The notes: generated from the sequence alone by a model not told the origin. 58,242 nt of DNA from Sandaracinobacteroides sayramensis (GCF_022014495.1 NZ_JAKLSQ010000015.1:1-58242), one strand, 5' to 3'; positions 37,870 to 47,218 are shown, counted from the first letter of the stretch. Numbers and translations are program-made.

Positions 37870-38793
37870 GTGCGGACATTGGTGATCGGCGGCACGCGCT
37901 TCATCGGCGCGCATCTGGTGCGGCGGCTGCACGATGCGGGTGCGGAGGTCACCCTGTTCCATCGGGGGCTGACGGCCAATCCGATCCTGCCCGACGTGGC
38001 GCATGTGCTGGACGAGGGGGCGGAATATCCCATCGTCCGCTTCCCGGACGCCCTGCGCCGGGACTGGGATCTGGTGGTGCATATGGTGGCGATGGGCGCC
38101 GCCGATGCCGAGGCCGCCGTCGGCGCCTTTCGCGGCCGGGCCGGGCGGCTGCTGCTGGTTTCCAGCTGCGACGTCTATCGCGCCTATGGGCGGCTGACCC
38201 GGGCCGAGCCGGGGGAAGCCGAGCCGGTGCCGCTGGGGGAGGAGGCGCCGCTCAGGTCCGTGCTGTTCCCTTATCGCGGGATGGAGCCGCTGCTGGAGGC
38301 CTATGCCCGCCATTATGAGAAGATACTGGCCGAGGCGGCGGTGCGGGCGGCCGACGGGCTGGACTGGACGATCCTTCGGCTGCCGAAGGTCTATGGGCCG
38401 GAGGACAATGGCGACCTGGCGAGCGTGCGCGGCTATCGCGCGGCGCCCGGCTGGCGCTGGACGCATGGGCATGTGACGAATGTGGCGGCGGCGATCGCGC
38501 TGGCCGCGACGCATCCGGCGGCGCGATGCGGGCTGTTCAATGTGGGAGAGGCGGAGACTCCGACCATGGGCGAGCGATTGGCCGGATTCCCGCCGGAAGC
38601 GGGCGATCCGCCGCCGCTGCCCGACTTCGATTTCCGCCAGCCGCTGGTGCTGGACAGCGGGCGCATCCGGCGGGAGCTGGGATATGCGGATGTGGTGGAC
38701 GAAGCGGCGGCGATGCGGGAGCTGGCGGCTGGGCTTGGTGTTGCGGGCGTTTCGCGTGTGGAGAAGCTGGACCCCGGGTCAAGCCCGGGGTGA
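37870..38793 (+). CDS. NAD-dependent epimerase/dehydratase-like protein with repeat-derived tail
   Basis: This 307-residue protein starts at GTG 37870 (MRTLVIGGTRFIG), giving the GxxGxxG dinucleotide site. VSSCDVYRAYG and YGPEDNG follow as in extended SDRs, though the usual YxxxK is replaced by something near YEKILAEAA, so the catalysis is uncertain. The last eight codons (LDPGSSPG) and stop are made by the intergenic repeat arm at 38766, so the original stop has been replaced. Third gene of the oxygenase-phosphatase operon. Confidence 0.78.
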   Translation: MRTLVIGGTRFIGAHLVRRLHDAGAEVTLFHRGLTANPILPDVAHVLDEGAEYPIVRFPDALRRDWDLVVHMVAMGAADAEAAVGAFRGRAGRLLLVSSCDVYRAYGRLTRAEPGEAEPVPLGEEAPLRSVLFPYRGMEPLLEAYARHYEKILAEAAVRAADGLDWTILRLPKVYGPEDNGDLASVRGYRAAPGWRWTHGHVTNVAAAIALAATHPAARCGLFNVGEAETPTMGERLAGFPPEAGDPPPLPDFDFRQPLVLDSGRIRRELGYADVVDEAAAMRELAAGLGVAGVSRVEKLDPGSSPG

Positions 38794-38795
38794 CG
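38766..38795. repeat. Half copy of the intergenic inverted repeat, lying inside a gene end
   Basis: This intact arm overlaps the 3' end of the epimerase gene; the TGA of its GTGACG end is that gene's stop codon. Confidence 0.85.
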
Positions 38796-38800
38796 GAATT

Positions 38801-38860
38801 GGGGGTGCAGGGGAATCATTCCCCTGCCGGGGTGAAGGGGCGGAGCCCCTTCGGTCTTCG
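38801..38860. repeat. Double-hairpin intergenic repeat, second subtype
   Basis: The first stem is GCAGGGGAA/TTCCCCTGC as in the other copies, but the second is AAGGGG/CCCCTT as in the composite elements. The rest of the gap to 38998 holds nothing I recognise except the ribosome site GAAGGAG before the thiolase. Confidence 0.75.
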
Positions 38861-38998
38861 CGGCTAATTTCTCTCCCTGGGTGCAAAATTCGCATTTATC
38901 TGCCATGGCGGCCGTGTCAGGGCCGTTTTCCTCGCACTTCGCACAGTAGAGGTGCCGGGCGGGCGGCCTAATCGCTTTTTGCCGAAGGAGACTGAAGG

Positions 38999-40252
38999 AT
39001 GGCAGACGCCTATATCATCGACGCCGTGCGCACCCCGCGGGGAATCGGCAAGCCCGGCAAGGGCGCGCTTTCGCACCTGCACCCGCAGCATCTGGGGGCG
39101 ACCGTGCTGAAGGCGATCGCCGAGCGGAACGGGCTCGACACCTCGACCGTCGACGATGTGATCTGGTCGACGAGCGCGCAGCGCGGCAAGCAGAGCAACG
39201 ATCTGGGGCGGATGGCGGCGCTGGACGCCGGTTACGACGTCCGCTCGTCCGGGTTGACGCTGGACCGTTTCTGCGGCGGCGGAATCACCACGGTGAATCT
39301 GGCGGCGGGCATGGTGATGTCTGGCCTGGAGGATTGCGTGGTGGCGGGCGGCACCGAGATGATGAGCTACACCACCGAGCTTTCCGCGCAGGAGCGGGCC
39401 GGCGGGTTGCCACCGCTGATGATGGGGGTGGGGAACGCCCGGCTGCAGAAGGTGCACCCGCAGTCCCACCAGGGGGTGTGCGGCGACGCCATCGCCAGCC
39501 TGGAGGGGATCAGCCGCGCCGATGTCGATGCGCTCGGCCTGGAAAGCCAGAAGCGGGCGGCGCAGGCGATCGCCGAGGGGCGGTTCGCGAAATCGCTGAT
39601 TCCGGTGCTGAACGAGGATGGCTCGGTGGCGCTGGACCGCGAGGAGTTTCCGCGCCCGCAGACGACGGCCGAGGGGCTGGCGGCGCTGGAGGCGAGCTTC
39701 GCCAAGATCGCCGACATGCCGCTGGACGAGCGGGGGACGACCTTCCGCGGGCTGATCAACCAGAAATACCCCGAGCTGAAGATCGGCCATGTGCACCACG
39801 CCGGCAATTCCTCGGGCGTGGTGGACGGCGCGGCGGCGGTGCTGGTGACGAGCAAGGCCTATGCCGAGAAGAACGGGCTGAAGCCGCGGGCGCGGATCGT
39901 CTCCATGGCGAACATGGGCGATTGCCCGACGCTGATGCTGAACGCGCCGGTGCCGGCGGCGAAGAAGGCGCTGGCGAAGGCCGGGCTGACGCTGGACGAC
40001 ATCGACCTGTTCGAGATCAACGAGGCCTTCGCCGTGGTGGCGGAGAAGTTCATCCGCGACCTCGGCCTCGACCGCGAGAAGGTGAATGTGAACGGCGGGG
40101 CGATCGCCCTTGGCCACCCGATCGGCGCCACCGGCTCGATCCTGATCGGCACGCTGCTGGACGAGCTGGAGCGGCGCGACCTGAAGCGCGGCCTGGTGAC
40201 CATGTGCGCCGCCGGCGGCATGGCGCCGGCGATCGTCATCGAGCGGGTCTGA
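38999..40252 (+). CDS. Acetyl-CoA C-acyltransferase (thiolase)
   Basis: This 417-residue thiolase has the nucleophile Cys92 in DRFCGGGI, His373 in GGAIALGHPIGATG and the second Cys403 in MCAAGGMAPA. It joins or cleaves acyl-CoA with acetyl-CoA; its place in fatty acid, PHA or other metabolism is not shown. It is longer than the common 390 residues, with extra sequence near 125-160 (LSAQERAGGLPPLMMGV) that is typical of a fatty-acid-type subgroup. A ribosome site GAAGGAG precedes it and a terminator follows. Confidence 0.92.
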   Translation: MADAYIIDAVRTPRGIGKPGKGALSHLHPQHLGATVLKAIAERNGLDTSTVDDVIWSTSAQRGKQSNDLGRMAALDAGYDVRSSGLTLDRFCGGGITTVNLAAGMVMSGLEDCVVAGGTEMMSYTTELSAQERAGGLPPLMMGVGNARLQKVHPQSHQGVCGDAIASLEGISRADVDALGLESQKRAAQAIAEGRFAKSLIPVLNEDGSVALDREEFPRPQTTAEGLAALEASFAKIADMPLDERGTTFRGLINQKYPELKIGHVHHAGNSSGVVDGAAAVLVTSKAYAEKNGLKPRARIVSMANMGDCPTLMLNAPVPAAKKALAKAGLTLDDIDLFEINEAFAVVAEKFIRDLGLDREKVNVNGGAIALGHPIGATGSILIGTLLDELERRDLKRGLVTMCAAGGMAPAIVIERV

Positions 40253-40260
40253 ACGGCCGG

Positions 40261-40290
40261 GCCCCGGGGAGTCGGCTTCCCGGGGCGGCT
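40261..40290 (+). terminator. Terminator of the thiolase gene
   Basis: A stem of eight or more base pairs (GCCCCGGG with CCCGGGGC) is followed by GGCTTTCTT, starting nine bases after the stop. Confidence 0.75.
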
Positions 40291-40335
40291 TTCTTCAGGA
40301 AAAATGGGGAGTGGACAGGGGTTGCGGCACAGGCC

Positions 40336-41214
40336 ATGCCCCTTCCCATGCAGGAAGGCCCCACATCCCACAGCTATATCTCGCAGCGGCTGAAGCTGCA
40401 TTACGCCGACTGGGGGAACCCCGAGGCGCCGCCGCTGCTGCTGCTGCACGGCGGGCGCGACCATTGCCGCAACTGGGACTGGACGGCGAAAGCGCTTAAG
40501 GAACGCTGGCATATCCTCGCGCCGGACTGGCGGGGCCATGGCGACAGCCAATGGTCGGCCGACGGCGAATATAAGCTGCTGACCTATGTCTATGATCTGG
40601 CGCAGCTGATCCACCAGCAGGGGCTGGCGCCGCTGACCATCGTCGCGCATTCGATGGGCGGGAACATCGCGCTGCGCTACGCCGGGCTTTACCCCGAGCA
40701 TGTCCGCCGGCTGGTGGTGATCGAGGGGCTTGGGCAGAGCCCGAAGCGGCAGGCCGAGCGCGAGGCGGTCGATTTCGCCGAGCGGATGCGCATCTGGGTG
40801 GAGAAGAAGCGCGCCGCCGCCGCGCGGACGCCGCGCCGCTATGCGACGCTGGAGGATGCGCTGGGGCGGATGATGGAGGAGAATGGCCATCTGTCCGAAG
40901 CGCAGGCGCGGCATCTGACGGTGCATGGCGTCAACCGCAACGAGGATGGCACCTATGGCTGGAAGTTCGACCCCTATCTGAACATCTGGAACGACGCCGA
41001 CCTTCCGCAGGCGCAGGTGGAGGCGCTGTGGTCCCGGATCACCGCGCCGACGCTGCTGCTGTATGGCGCCAACAGCAGCGCTTCCAACCCGGAGAAGGAC
41101 GGGCGCATCCGGCATTTCCGCGACGCGCGGCTGAAAGTTTATGAAGACGCCGGCCACTGGCTGCACCATGACCGCTTCGAACGCTTCCTGGGCGATCTCG
41201 ACGCCTTTCTGTAG
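40336..41214 (+). CDS. Alpha/beta hydrolase
   Basis: This 292-residue hydrolase has the oxyanion strand LLLLHGGRDHCRNWDW, the nucleophile elbow AHSMGG (Ser106) and the His of DAGHWLHHDR near 274. An acidic residue in LYGANSSASNPEKD may complete the triad. DWRGHGDSQW is a common block of epoxide-hydrolase- and haloalkane-dehalogenase-like proteins. Substrate unknown. ATG 40336 or 40348 could start it; the much longer open frame upstream is the thiolase in the wrong frame. Confidence 0.85.
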   Translation: MPLPMQEGPTSHSYISQRLKLHYADWGNPEAPPLLLLHGGRDHCRNWDWTAKALKERWHILAPDWRGHGDSQWSADGEYKLLTYVYDLAQLIHQQGLAPLTIVAHSMGGNIALRYAGLYPEHVRRLVVIEGLGQSPKRQAEREAVDFAERMRIWVEKKRAAAARTPRRYATLEDALGRMMEENGHLSEAQARHLTVHGVNRNEDGTYGWKFDPYLNIWNDADLPQAQVEALWSRITAPTLLLYGANSSASNPEKDGRIRHFRDARLKVYEDAGHWLHHDRFERFLGDLDAFL

Positions 41215-41315
41215 GCCCTGCCCTGACCCGGTTCGGGCACCCTTGCCGTTGAAAGCCCGCCGCGCGGCCGCCATGCGGGCGGAAACCGCCGGGCCGGCGG
41301 AGCAGGGAGCAAGGC

Positions 41316-42041
41316 ATGGCGGGCAGGATTCAAATGGCGGGCGCGGTTGCGCTTCTGGCGGCCATGGCGGCGCCGGTGGCGGCGCAGGATGGCGGCTGGC
41401 AGATCGTACTGCAGCCCTATCTGATGGTGCCGGCGATGACCGGCTCGGCCGCCGTGAAGGGGTTCGATGCCGATGTCGATGTCGGCCGCAAGGATGTGGT
41501 CAAGAATCTGAACATCGGTTTCCTCGGCTATGTGGAGGTGACGAACGGCCGGCTGGGCTTCGCCGTCGACACCAACTACATGGATCTGGACGCCACGCCG
41601 GACAGCGCGCGGATCAGCGCCAACAGTTCGCAACTGGCGGTTCAGCCCATGCTCTTCTACCGGGTGGCGCAATGGTTCGACCTGATGCTGGGGGCGCGCT
41701 ACAACAAGATCAGCTTGAAGCTGGAATCCGATCTGGAGGCGGTCGACGGGCTGAAACGCTCGAAGGACTGGATGGACCCGATCGCCGGCTTCCGCTTCCA
41801 GGGGCCGCTGGGCGGCGCGACGACCTTCAGCCTTCTGGCCAATATCGGCGGCTTCGGGCTCGGCTCCGACCTGGCGCTGCAGGTGAAGCCGATGCTGAGC
41901 TTCGGTGTGGGATCGGGCATCTCCATCGATGCCGGCTACCAACTGGCCTATATGGATTATGAAAGCGGCTCCGGGCGGGATCGCTTCGCCTATGACGTGC
42001 TGACGCATGGGCCGCTGCTGGGCGTGACCTTCCGCTTCTGA
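41316..42041 (+). CDS. Outer-membrane beta-barrel protein
   Basis: This 241-residue protein has a signal peptide (about 1-23, ending PVAAQ), alternating amphipathic strands (LNIGFLGYVEV, TFSLLANIGGFGLGS, VGSGISIDAGYQLAYM) and a C-terminal Phe after GVTFRF, the mark for Bam insertion. The family is like small OmpW/OprD-like or DUF-type barrels; function is not known. The full repeat copy 42092 follows. Confidence 0.75.
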   Translation: MAGRIQMAGAVALLAAMAAPVAAQDGGWQIVLQPYLMVPAMTGSAAVKGFDADVDVGRKDVVKNLNIGFLGYVEVTNGRLGFAVDTNYMDLDATPDSARISANSSQLAVQPMLFYRVAQWFDLMLGARYNKISLKLESDLEAVDGLKRSKDWMDPIAGFRFQGPLGGATTFSLLANIGGFGLGSDLALQVKPMLSFGVGSGISIDAGYQLAYMDYESGSGRDRFAYDVLTHGPLLGVTFRF

Positions 42042-42091
42042 GGTTTCGCCCCTGCACCTTGGAAGGGGGTTGCTGCGACGCTCCGCAACCT

Positions 42092-42182
42092 CGTCACCCC
42101 GGGCTTGACCCGGGGTCCGGCTTTCTTCTTCCAGCGCCGTGGCCGCAGAACAGCTGGACCCCGGGTCAAGCCCGGGGTGACG
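42092..42182. repeat. Intergenic inverted repeat, full copy
   Basis: Both arms are complete. The centre CTTTCTTCTTCCAGCGCCGT resembles the centre at the right window edge. It lies between convergent genes and may end both transcripts. Confidence 0.9.
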
Positions 42183-42216
42183 ACAGGCCTGGGTCAAGAC
42201 CCCTCCGGGTGGGTGT

Positions 42217-42813
42217 TTACGGCCTTGCGAAGGTGGCGCGGGCGGCTTCGACTTCGGCGTGGATGGCGCAATCGGGGTGGTGGTCGTTCACCAGCCCCAT
42301 GGCCTGCATGAAGGCGTAGGCGGTGGTGGGGCCGACGAAGGACCAGCCGCGCTTCTTCAGATCCTTCGACATGGCGACGGATTCGGGCGAGGTCGCGCGG
42401 ACGGCGTAGGGGAGCGGCGCGGCTTCGTGGCGCCAGACATAGGCGGCGAGCGACCCTTCCGCGGCGATCAGCTTCAGCGCCTGCCGGGCGTTGTTGATGG
42501 TGGATTCGATCTTGCCCCGGTGGCGGACGATTCCGGCGTCGGCCAGCAGGCGCTCCACGTCCGTTTCGGTGAAGGCCGCGACTTGCCCGATGTCGAAACC
42601 GGCGAAGGCGCGGCGGAAATTCGCGCGCTTCGTCAGGATGGTGCGCCAGCTCAGGCCGGACTGGAAGCCTTCCAGGCAGAGCTTCTCGAACAGCCGGCGG
42701 TCGTCGGCGACGGGGAAGCCCCATTCGCGGTCGTGGTAATCGAAATAGTCCGGGCTGGCGGCGCACCAGTGGCAGCGGGGGCGCCCGTCCGGGCCGGGGA
42801 TGGGGTCGTGCAT
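42217..42813 (-). CDS. tag: DNA-3-methyladenine glycosylase I
   Basis: This 198-residue base-excision enzyme removes 3-methyladenine from alkylated DNA. The RCHWC...YHDREWG N-terminus and HHPDCAIH C-terminus carry the Cys/His zinc ligands known from Tag. The helical core (FEKLCLEGFQSGLSWRTIL) matches the family. ATG 42813 gives the normal start; TTG 42831 would add six residues. Stand-alone gene downstream of the PepSY operon, with a gap of 54 bp, so it could be read from that transcript. Confidence 0.93.
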   Translation of the reverse strand: MHDPIPGPDGRPRCHWCAASPDYFDYHDREWGFPVADDRRLFEKLCLEGFQSGLSWRTILTKRANFRRAFAGFDIGQVAAFTETDVERLLADAGIVRHRGKIESTINNARQALKLIAAEGSLAAYVWRHEAAPLPYAVRATSPESVAMSKDLKKRGWSFVGPTTAYAFMQAMGLVNDHHPDCAIHAEVEAARATFARP

Positions 42814-42867
42814 GGGCGCAATGTGCCGCAAGGCCGGGCGCGCGGGAAGCGCCCCCGGCGATGTTTC

Positions 42868-44355
42868 TCAGACCAGAGCACGCGAAAGATGCGGGCGGGC
42901 CACGGTGTAGAGCAGCAGCAGGCCTCCGGCCGCGAGCGAGAGGTTGATGGCGGTCGCCACCGGGTCTCCGCCGGGGCGGCCGATGGCGTGGAAGGTGGTG
43001 AGGAAGAGGAGGAGCGCGCCGGTCAGCCCCCGGCCGAGGCGCGAGAGGGCGGCGGGCGCGAGCGGCCAGGCCGCCGCGAGGGCGAGGAGGCTGACGACGC
43101 CCCAGACGGCGATCGGCAGGACGAGCTCCGCCGTGGGCCAGCCGATGGCGGCGATGGCCGCGGCCGTGAGCGCCAGCGGCTGCCCCCAGATGACGGACGC
43201 CCAGACCTTCTCCCAATTGGGAGCCGGGCGGCCCTTGTCCCGCCGGCGGGCGAGCCAGATATGGACTCCGCCGGCCGCCAGATAGGTGAGGCCGAGGCCG
43301 AGGATGCCATAGGCGATCTTCACCGTGTAGCCGGCGAACCAGCCGAAGTGCAGCGGGCCGAGCGAGCCGAGGATCTTCTCGCCGAGGTTCGAGTCCTCCG
43401 CCTTGCTGGAATGGTAGAGGCTTCCCTCGCGGTCGAAGGCGAAGGCGCTGACGCCGGCGATGCGGTTGGGGGTGGTGCGGACGTTGAAGAGCGCCGCGCC
43501 GCCCATTTCCGTCGGATGCTCCAGCATCACATATTCGATCCGGCCGTCCGGGGCGCGGGCGACGGCTTGCGCGAACATCGGCCTCAGGTCGAGCGGCGGG
43601 GCCGGGCGGGGGTCGTCAACCGGGTGCGGCGGCAGGAACAGGCTGTAGACCTTGTCGGTGTCCCCCTTGAAGAGGGCGAGGCCGAGGACGCCGACGATGA
43701 CGATCGACAGCCCGAGCAGCGCCCCCGTCAGCGAGACGATCACATGGAAGGGCAGCGCCCAGACGCCGATGCGGTTGTGGAGGTCCGCCTCCTGCAGGCG
43801 GCGGGAGCCGCCGAGGCGCAGGTGGAAGGCGTCGCGGAAGATGCGCGGGTGGGCGAGGATGCCCGAGATCAGCGAGGAGAGCAGCGCCACCCCGCTGAGG
43901 CCGACGATGAAGCCGCCCCAGCTGCGCGGCAGGTGCAGGTGGATGTGGAGGCGGGTGAGGAATTCCGACCAGAGCATGTCCGCCCCGCCCGTCAGCTCCC
44001 CGTCGGCGTCGGCGAGCAGGCTTTCCCGCTCGCCATCCTTCTCGGTGGTGACCATCAGCCAGGGGAGGTCGCGGTTGGGGAGGTTGATGAAGACATGCTC
44101 GACGCCGTCGCCGGCCTTTTCGAGCGCGGCGAGATAGGCGCGGTTCAGCGTTTCCGCCGAGACGCTTTCCATGCGCGGGGCCGTGGGGTTTTCCCAGCGC
44201 TGGAATTCGCGCGCGAAGACGGCGAGCGTGCCGGTGAGGCAGACGAGATAGAGGGCGGCGGCGAAGGCGAGGCCGAGGCCGCTGTGCCCCTTCAGCACGG
44301 CGCGCACGAAATCGGGCGAGGGGCTGAAGCTTCTGGCGCGGGGTTGAGCCGTCAT
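42868..44355 (-). CDS. PepSY-associated membrane protein
   Basis: This 495-residue inner-membrane protein has four to five strong segments in all, with a first one near 30-50 (LAFAAALYLVCLTGTLAVF), a PepSY-like periplasmic domain, and later GFIVGLSGVALLSSLISGILAHPRIF. Such proteins go with siderophore receptors and are thought to reduce or release iron, or act on substrate in the periplasm. ATG 44355 overlaps the previous stop (TGATG). It is third in the TonB receptor operon. Confidence 0.85.
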   Translation of the reverse strand: MTAQPRARSFSPSPDFVRAVLKGHSGLGLAFAAALYLVCLTGTLAVFAREFQRWENPTAPRMESVSAETLNRAYLAALEKAGDGVEHVFINLPNRDLPWLMVTTEKDGERESLLADADGELTGGADMLWSEFLTRLHIHLHLPRSWGGFIVGLSGVALLSSLISGILAHPRIFRDAFHLRLGGSRRLQEADLHNRIGVWALPFHVIVSLTGALLGLSIVIVGVLGLALFKGDTDKVYSLFLPPHPVDDPRPAPPLDLRPMFAQAVARAPDGRIEYVMLEHPTEMGGAALFNVRTTPNRIAGVSAFAFDREGSLYHSSKAEDSNLGEKILGSLGPLHFGWFAGYTVKIAYGILGLGLTYLAAGGVHIWLARRRDKGRPAPNWEKVWASVIWGQPLALTAAAIAAIGWPTAELVLPIAVWGVVSLLALAAAWPLAPAALSRLGRGLTGALLLFLTTFHAIGRPGGDPVATAINLSLAAGGLLLLYTVARPHLSRALV

Positions 44356-44948
44356 CAAAGGCCCTTCAGGATGGCAAGGGTGAAGCCGACGACGGCGGTG
44401 CCGACGAGGACGGCGGTGGCGCGCAGGATTCGGCTGTCGGCAAGCGTCCAGGCCATGGCGGCGCCCCAGACGACCGGGACGATGAGGCCGCCGATCAGCA
44501 GGCGGGTCTGCGTTTCACCGGGCATCCAGACAGCGTAGCAGATGCCGATGCCCATCGCCGCCACCATGCCGATCGGGCCGGCGAGCAGCCAGCGCAGCGT
44601 GGTGCGCCAGGGGGTGGTGGGGCGTTCGGCCGGTTCGGGGGCGAGGCTGTCGCCGCCGCTCGCCCTCGCGCGGGCGGCGCGCGGGGTTTTCGCCGCGCGG
44701 ACCTGAAGGCTGGAAGCGACGACCGCGAAGGCCGCCGCCGAGATGAGGGTGATGGCGATGAAGGGGCCGCGCGCCGGGCCCAGCGCGAAGGCCGGCCAGA
44801 CCATGGTGAAGACGAGCGTAGCCCAGCCGGCGAGGCGCCAGGGGGTCTTGCCTTCCCGCAGTCTCCACGCGTGGCGCAGCAGGAGGGCGCCCGCCGCCCC
44901 GCCGGCGAGCATCAGCAGCATCAGCCCGGCGAAGGCGGCGTCGCTCAA
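44355..44948 (-). CDS. Small membrane protein of the TonB-receptor operon
   Basis: This protein of 197 residues has about five membrane segments, including LMLLMLAGGAAGALLLRHAW, LISAAAFAVVASSLQV and the last ATAVLVGTAVVGFTLAI, with a charged cytoplasmic stretch near 85-112. I know no specific family. Its start is TTG 44948, overlapping the receptor stop; ATG 44921 is an alternative. Its place between a receptor and a PepSY protein suggests a role in ferric-siderophore handling. Confidence 0.65.
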   Translation of the reverse strand: MSDAAFAGLMLLMLAGGAAGALLLRHAWRLREGKTPWRLAGWATLVFTMVWPAFALGPARGPFIAITLISAAAFAVVASSLQVRAAKTPRAARARASGGDSLAPEPAERPTTPWRTTLRWLLAGPIGMVAAMGIGICYAVWMPGETQTRLLIGGLIVPVVWGAAMAWTLADSRILRATAVLVGTAVVGFTLAILKGL

Positions 44949-47218
44949 AAGCCGGCCTCCAGAACGACGCCCAGCGTGCGCGGCTGGCCGAGGATCGCGG
45001 AGTTATAGGTGCGGTTGTAATATTGCATATATTCGGTGTCGAACAGGTTGGTCGCGAAGACGGAGACGCCCCAGTTCGCCGCCCGGTAGCCCAGCCGGGC
45101 GTTGACGAGGGTGCGCGCGCCGACGTGCGAGTCGGACTGCGGATGGCCGAGGTCGGTGAAGACGCTGCTGCGGTGGTTGGCGTTCAGATTGGCGCTGAAG
45201 CCGCTGCCGAAGCGGACATTGGCGCCGGCCGACAGCGTCCAGTGCGGGGCGTAGGGGAATTCCATGCCGCTGAAATCGGTGACGATGCCGACGTCGGTGG
45301 TGAATTCGTCGAACTTGGTGCGGTTGTGGGCGATGCCGGCGTACCAGTCGAACGCCTGCGAGACGCGGTGCGCGGCTTCCAACTCGAAGCCGTAGAGGTG
45401 CGAGCGGCCGGCGTTGGCCGTGTGGTAGTCGTAGAGGTTGAGGCCGAAGTTGACCGTGCTCTGCTGGTCCTTCCAGTCGATGTAATAGGCGTTGCCGTTC
45501 ACCGTCAGCGCGCCGTCCAGCCAGACGGAGCGGAGCGAAAGCTCGTAGTTCCAGGTGTATTCCGGATCGTAGGGGAAGGCCTGCGAGCGGGCGGTGTTCA
45601 CGCTGGAGCCGCCGGAGCGGTAGCCGCGCTGCACGAGGAAGGCGGTGGAGAGGTCGGGCGTCCACGCCATGTTGAGGCCGATCTTCGGCAGGAAGGCGGT
45701 GAAGGTGCGCGAGGTGGGGGGCGCGGCGCCGGCCGCCTGGTCCACCAGCATCTGCACGCCCTGGTTGATGGCGTAGATGGCGGGCGCCAGATCGCCATAG
45801 TCCGCCGGATTGGGGTAGACGCCGGCGAAGACCGCGCCCTGGTCGAGGGCGACCCGGTTGGTTTCCCGGTCTATGCGGAAGCCCGCCAGCAGCGAGAGGC
45901 GGTCCGTCAGCTCGTAGCGGCCGTCGGCGAAGAGGGCGAAGGTTTCCACCTTGCTGGAATAGTCCGAGAAATAGTCCACCGGCACTTGCGGCAGCGCCGC
46001 CACATAGAGCGAGGCGATATAGGCGGCGGTGGCGGCGTCGAGGCCGTTCTGCTGCAGCAGGCCGGAAATGGTGGTTTCCGGGGTGGGCACCATCGAGCGG
46101 CTTTCCGAGCCGGAATCCTGACGCCGGTTGTAGTAGAAGAGGCCGACGAGGCCGCTCAGCCGCTCGCCATGGTAGTTGAGACGCAGTTCCTGGGTGAGCG
46201 TGCGGACGTCGGCCCAGTTGGTGCCATAGGCGATGGGCTCGGCGGTGTTGTCGCCGTCGTAGCTGCGCAGCGAGTCGATGTCGATGTAGGTGGTGAGCGA
46301 GCTGAGGGTGAAGCCGCTGCCCAGATCCAGCCGGAGGTCGAGGATCGCCTGGTCGCTGTTGGTGTCGGAGGTGTTGGGCGCGTCCGAGTGATTCTCGCGG
46401 TTGTTGAAATAATCCTCTACGTCGAGATTGGCGTAAGTGAACATATAGCCACTCTTGCCCTTGAAATGCTGGTAGCTGGCGCGCGCCTCGAAGCCTTCGA
46501 GCGCCGACGGGGTCCAGAGCAGCTTGGCGCGGACGGAGGTGCTATCCACCGGGTTTTCCGGCGCGTCGCGCGTGGGGTTGAAGACGTCGCCGTCCGACTT
46601 GCGCTTTTCCGCCGCGACGCGGAAGGCGAGTTCGCCCGGCACGATCGGGCCGCCGCCGGCGATGGCGAAGTTGCGCGTGTCGCGGCTGGCGAGGATGGCG
46701 CGGCCCCGGAGGCTCCATTCGTCGGTCGGGTCGTTGGTGCGGATGTGGACGGCGCCGGCCAGCGCGTTCAGCCCTTGCAGCGTCGATTGCGGGCCGCGGA
46801 AGATTTCCACCTGCGCCACGTCCCACATGTCGGTCGGGCCGTTGCCGATCGCTTCCTGGATGAGGGGCGCCCCATCGACGAAGACGGTGGCGGTGGCGGC
46901 GTCGCCGCCGCCCGAGACGCCGCGGTTGGAGATGCCGCGGATGGTGAAGCCCGAATTGCCATAGGTTTCGGAGACGTTGACCGTGCGCTCGAACACGTCC
47001 TGCAGGGTCTGGATCGCCTCCTCCTCGATGCGGCGCGAGGTGGTGACGCCGACCGAGGCGGTGGTTTCCTGCAGCGAGCGGTGGAATTTCTCCCCGGTGA
47101 CGATGATGTCGTCTGTGGGCTGCGCCTCAGCGGCTTCCGGCGCTTCGCCGGCGCGGGCGGCGGCCGGAATCAGCGTGGCGGCAAGAAGCGACGAGGAGAA
47201 AAGCAGGATATGGCGCAT
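44945..47218 (-). CDS. TonB-dependent outer-membrane receptor
   Basis: This 757-residue receptor has a signal peptide (about 1-23), a TonB-box-like DDIIVTGEK near 36, a plug (GFTIRGISNRG, VEIFRGPQSTLQG) and a C-terminal 22-stranded barrel ending EAGF. It probably takes up a ferric siderophore, given the PepSY partner, but the ligand is not shown. Plug block YGNSGFTIRGISNRGVSGGGD is unusual in its glycine run. It heads the operon with two membrane proteins; a possible iron operator lies upstream. Confidence 0.9.
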   Translation of the reverse strand: MRHILLFSSSLLAATLIPAAARAGEAPEAAEAQPTDDIIVTGEKFHRSLQETTASVGVTTSRRIEEEAIQTLQDVFERTVNVSETYGNSGFTIRGISNRGVSGGGDAATATVFVDGAPLIQEAIGNGPTDMWDVAQVEIFRGPQSTLQGLNALAGAVHIRTNDPTDEWSLRGRAILASRDTRNFAIAGGGPIVPGELAFRVAAEKRKSDGDVFNPTRDAPENPVDSTSVRAKLLWTPSALEGFEARASYQHFKGKSGYMFTYANLDVEDYFNNRENHSDAPNTSDTNSDQAILDLRLDLGSGFTLSSLTTYIDIDSLRSYDGDNTAEPIAYGTNWADVRTLTQELRLNYHGERLSGLVGLFYYNRRQDSGSESRSMVPTPETTISGLLQQNGLDAATAAYIASLYVAALPQVPVDYFSDYSSKVETFALFADGRYELTDRLSLLAGFRIDRETNRVALDQGAVFAGVYPNPADYGDLAPAIYAINQGVQMLVDQAAGAAPPTSRTFTAFLPKIGLNMAWTPDLSTAFLVQRGYRSGGSSVNTARSQAFPYDPEYTWNYELSLRSVWLDGALTVNGNAYYIDWKDQQSTVNFGLNLYDYHTANAGRSHLYGFELEAAHRVSQAFDWYAGIAHNRTKFDEFTTDVGIVTDFSGMEFPYAPHWTLSAGANVRFGSGFSANLNANHRSSVFTDLGHPQSDSHVGARTLVNARLGYRAANWGVSVFATNLFDTEYMQYYNRTYNSAILGQPRTLGVVLEAGF

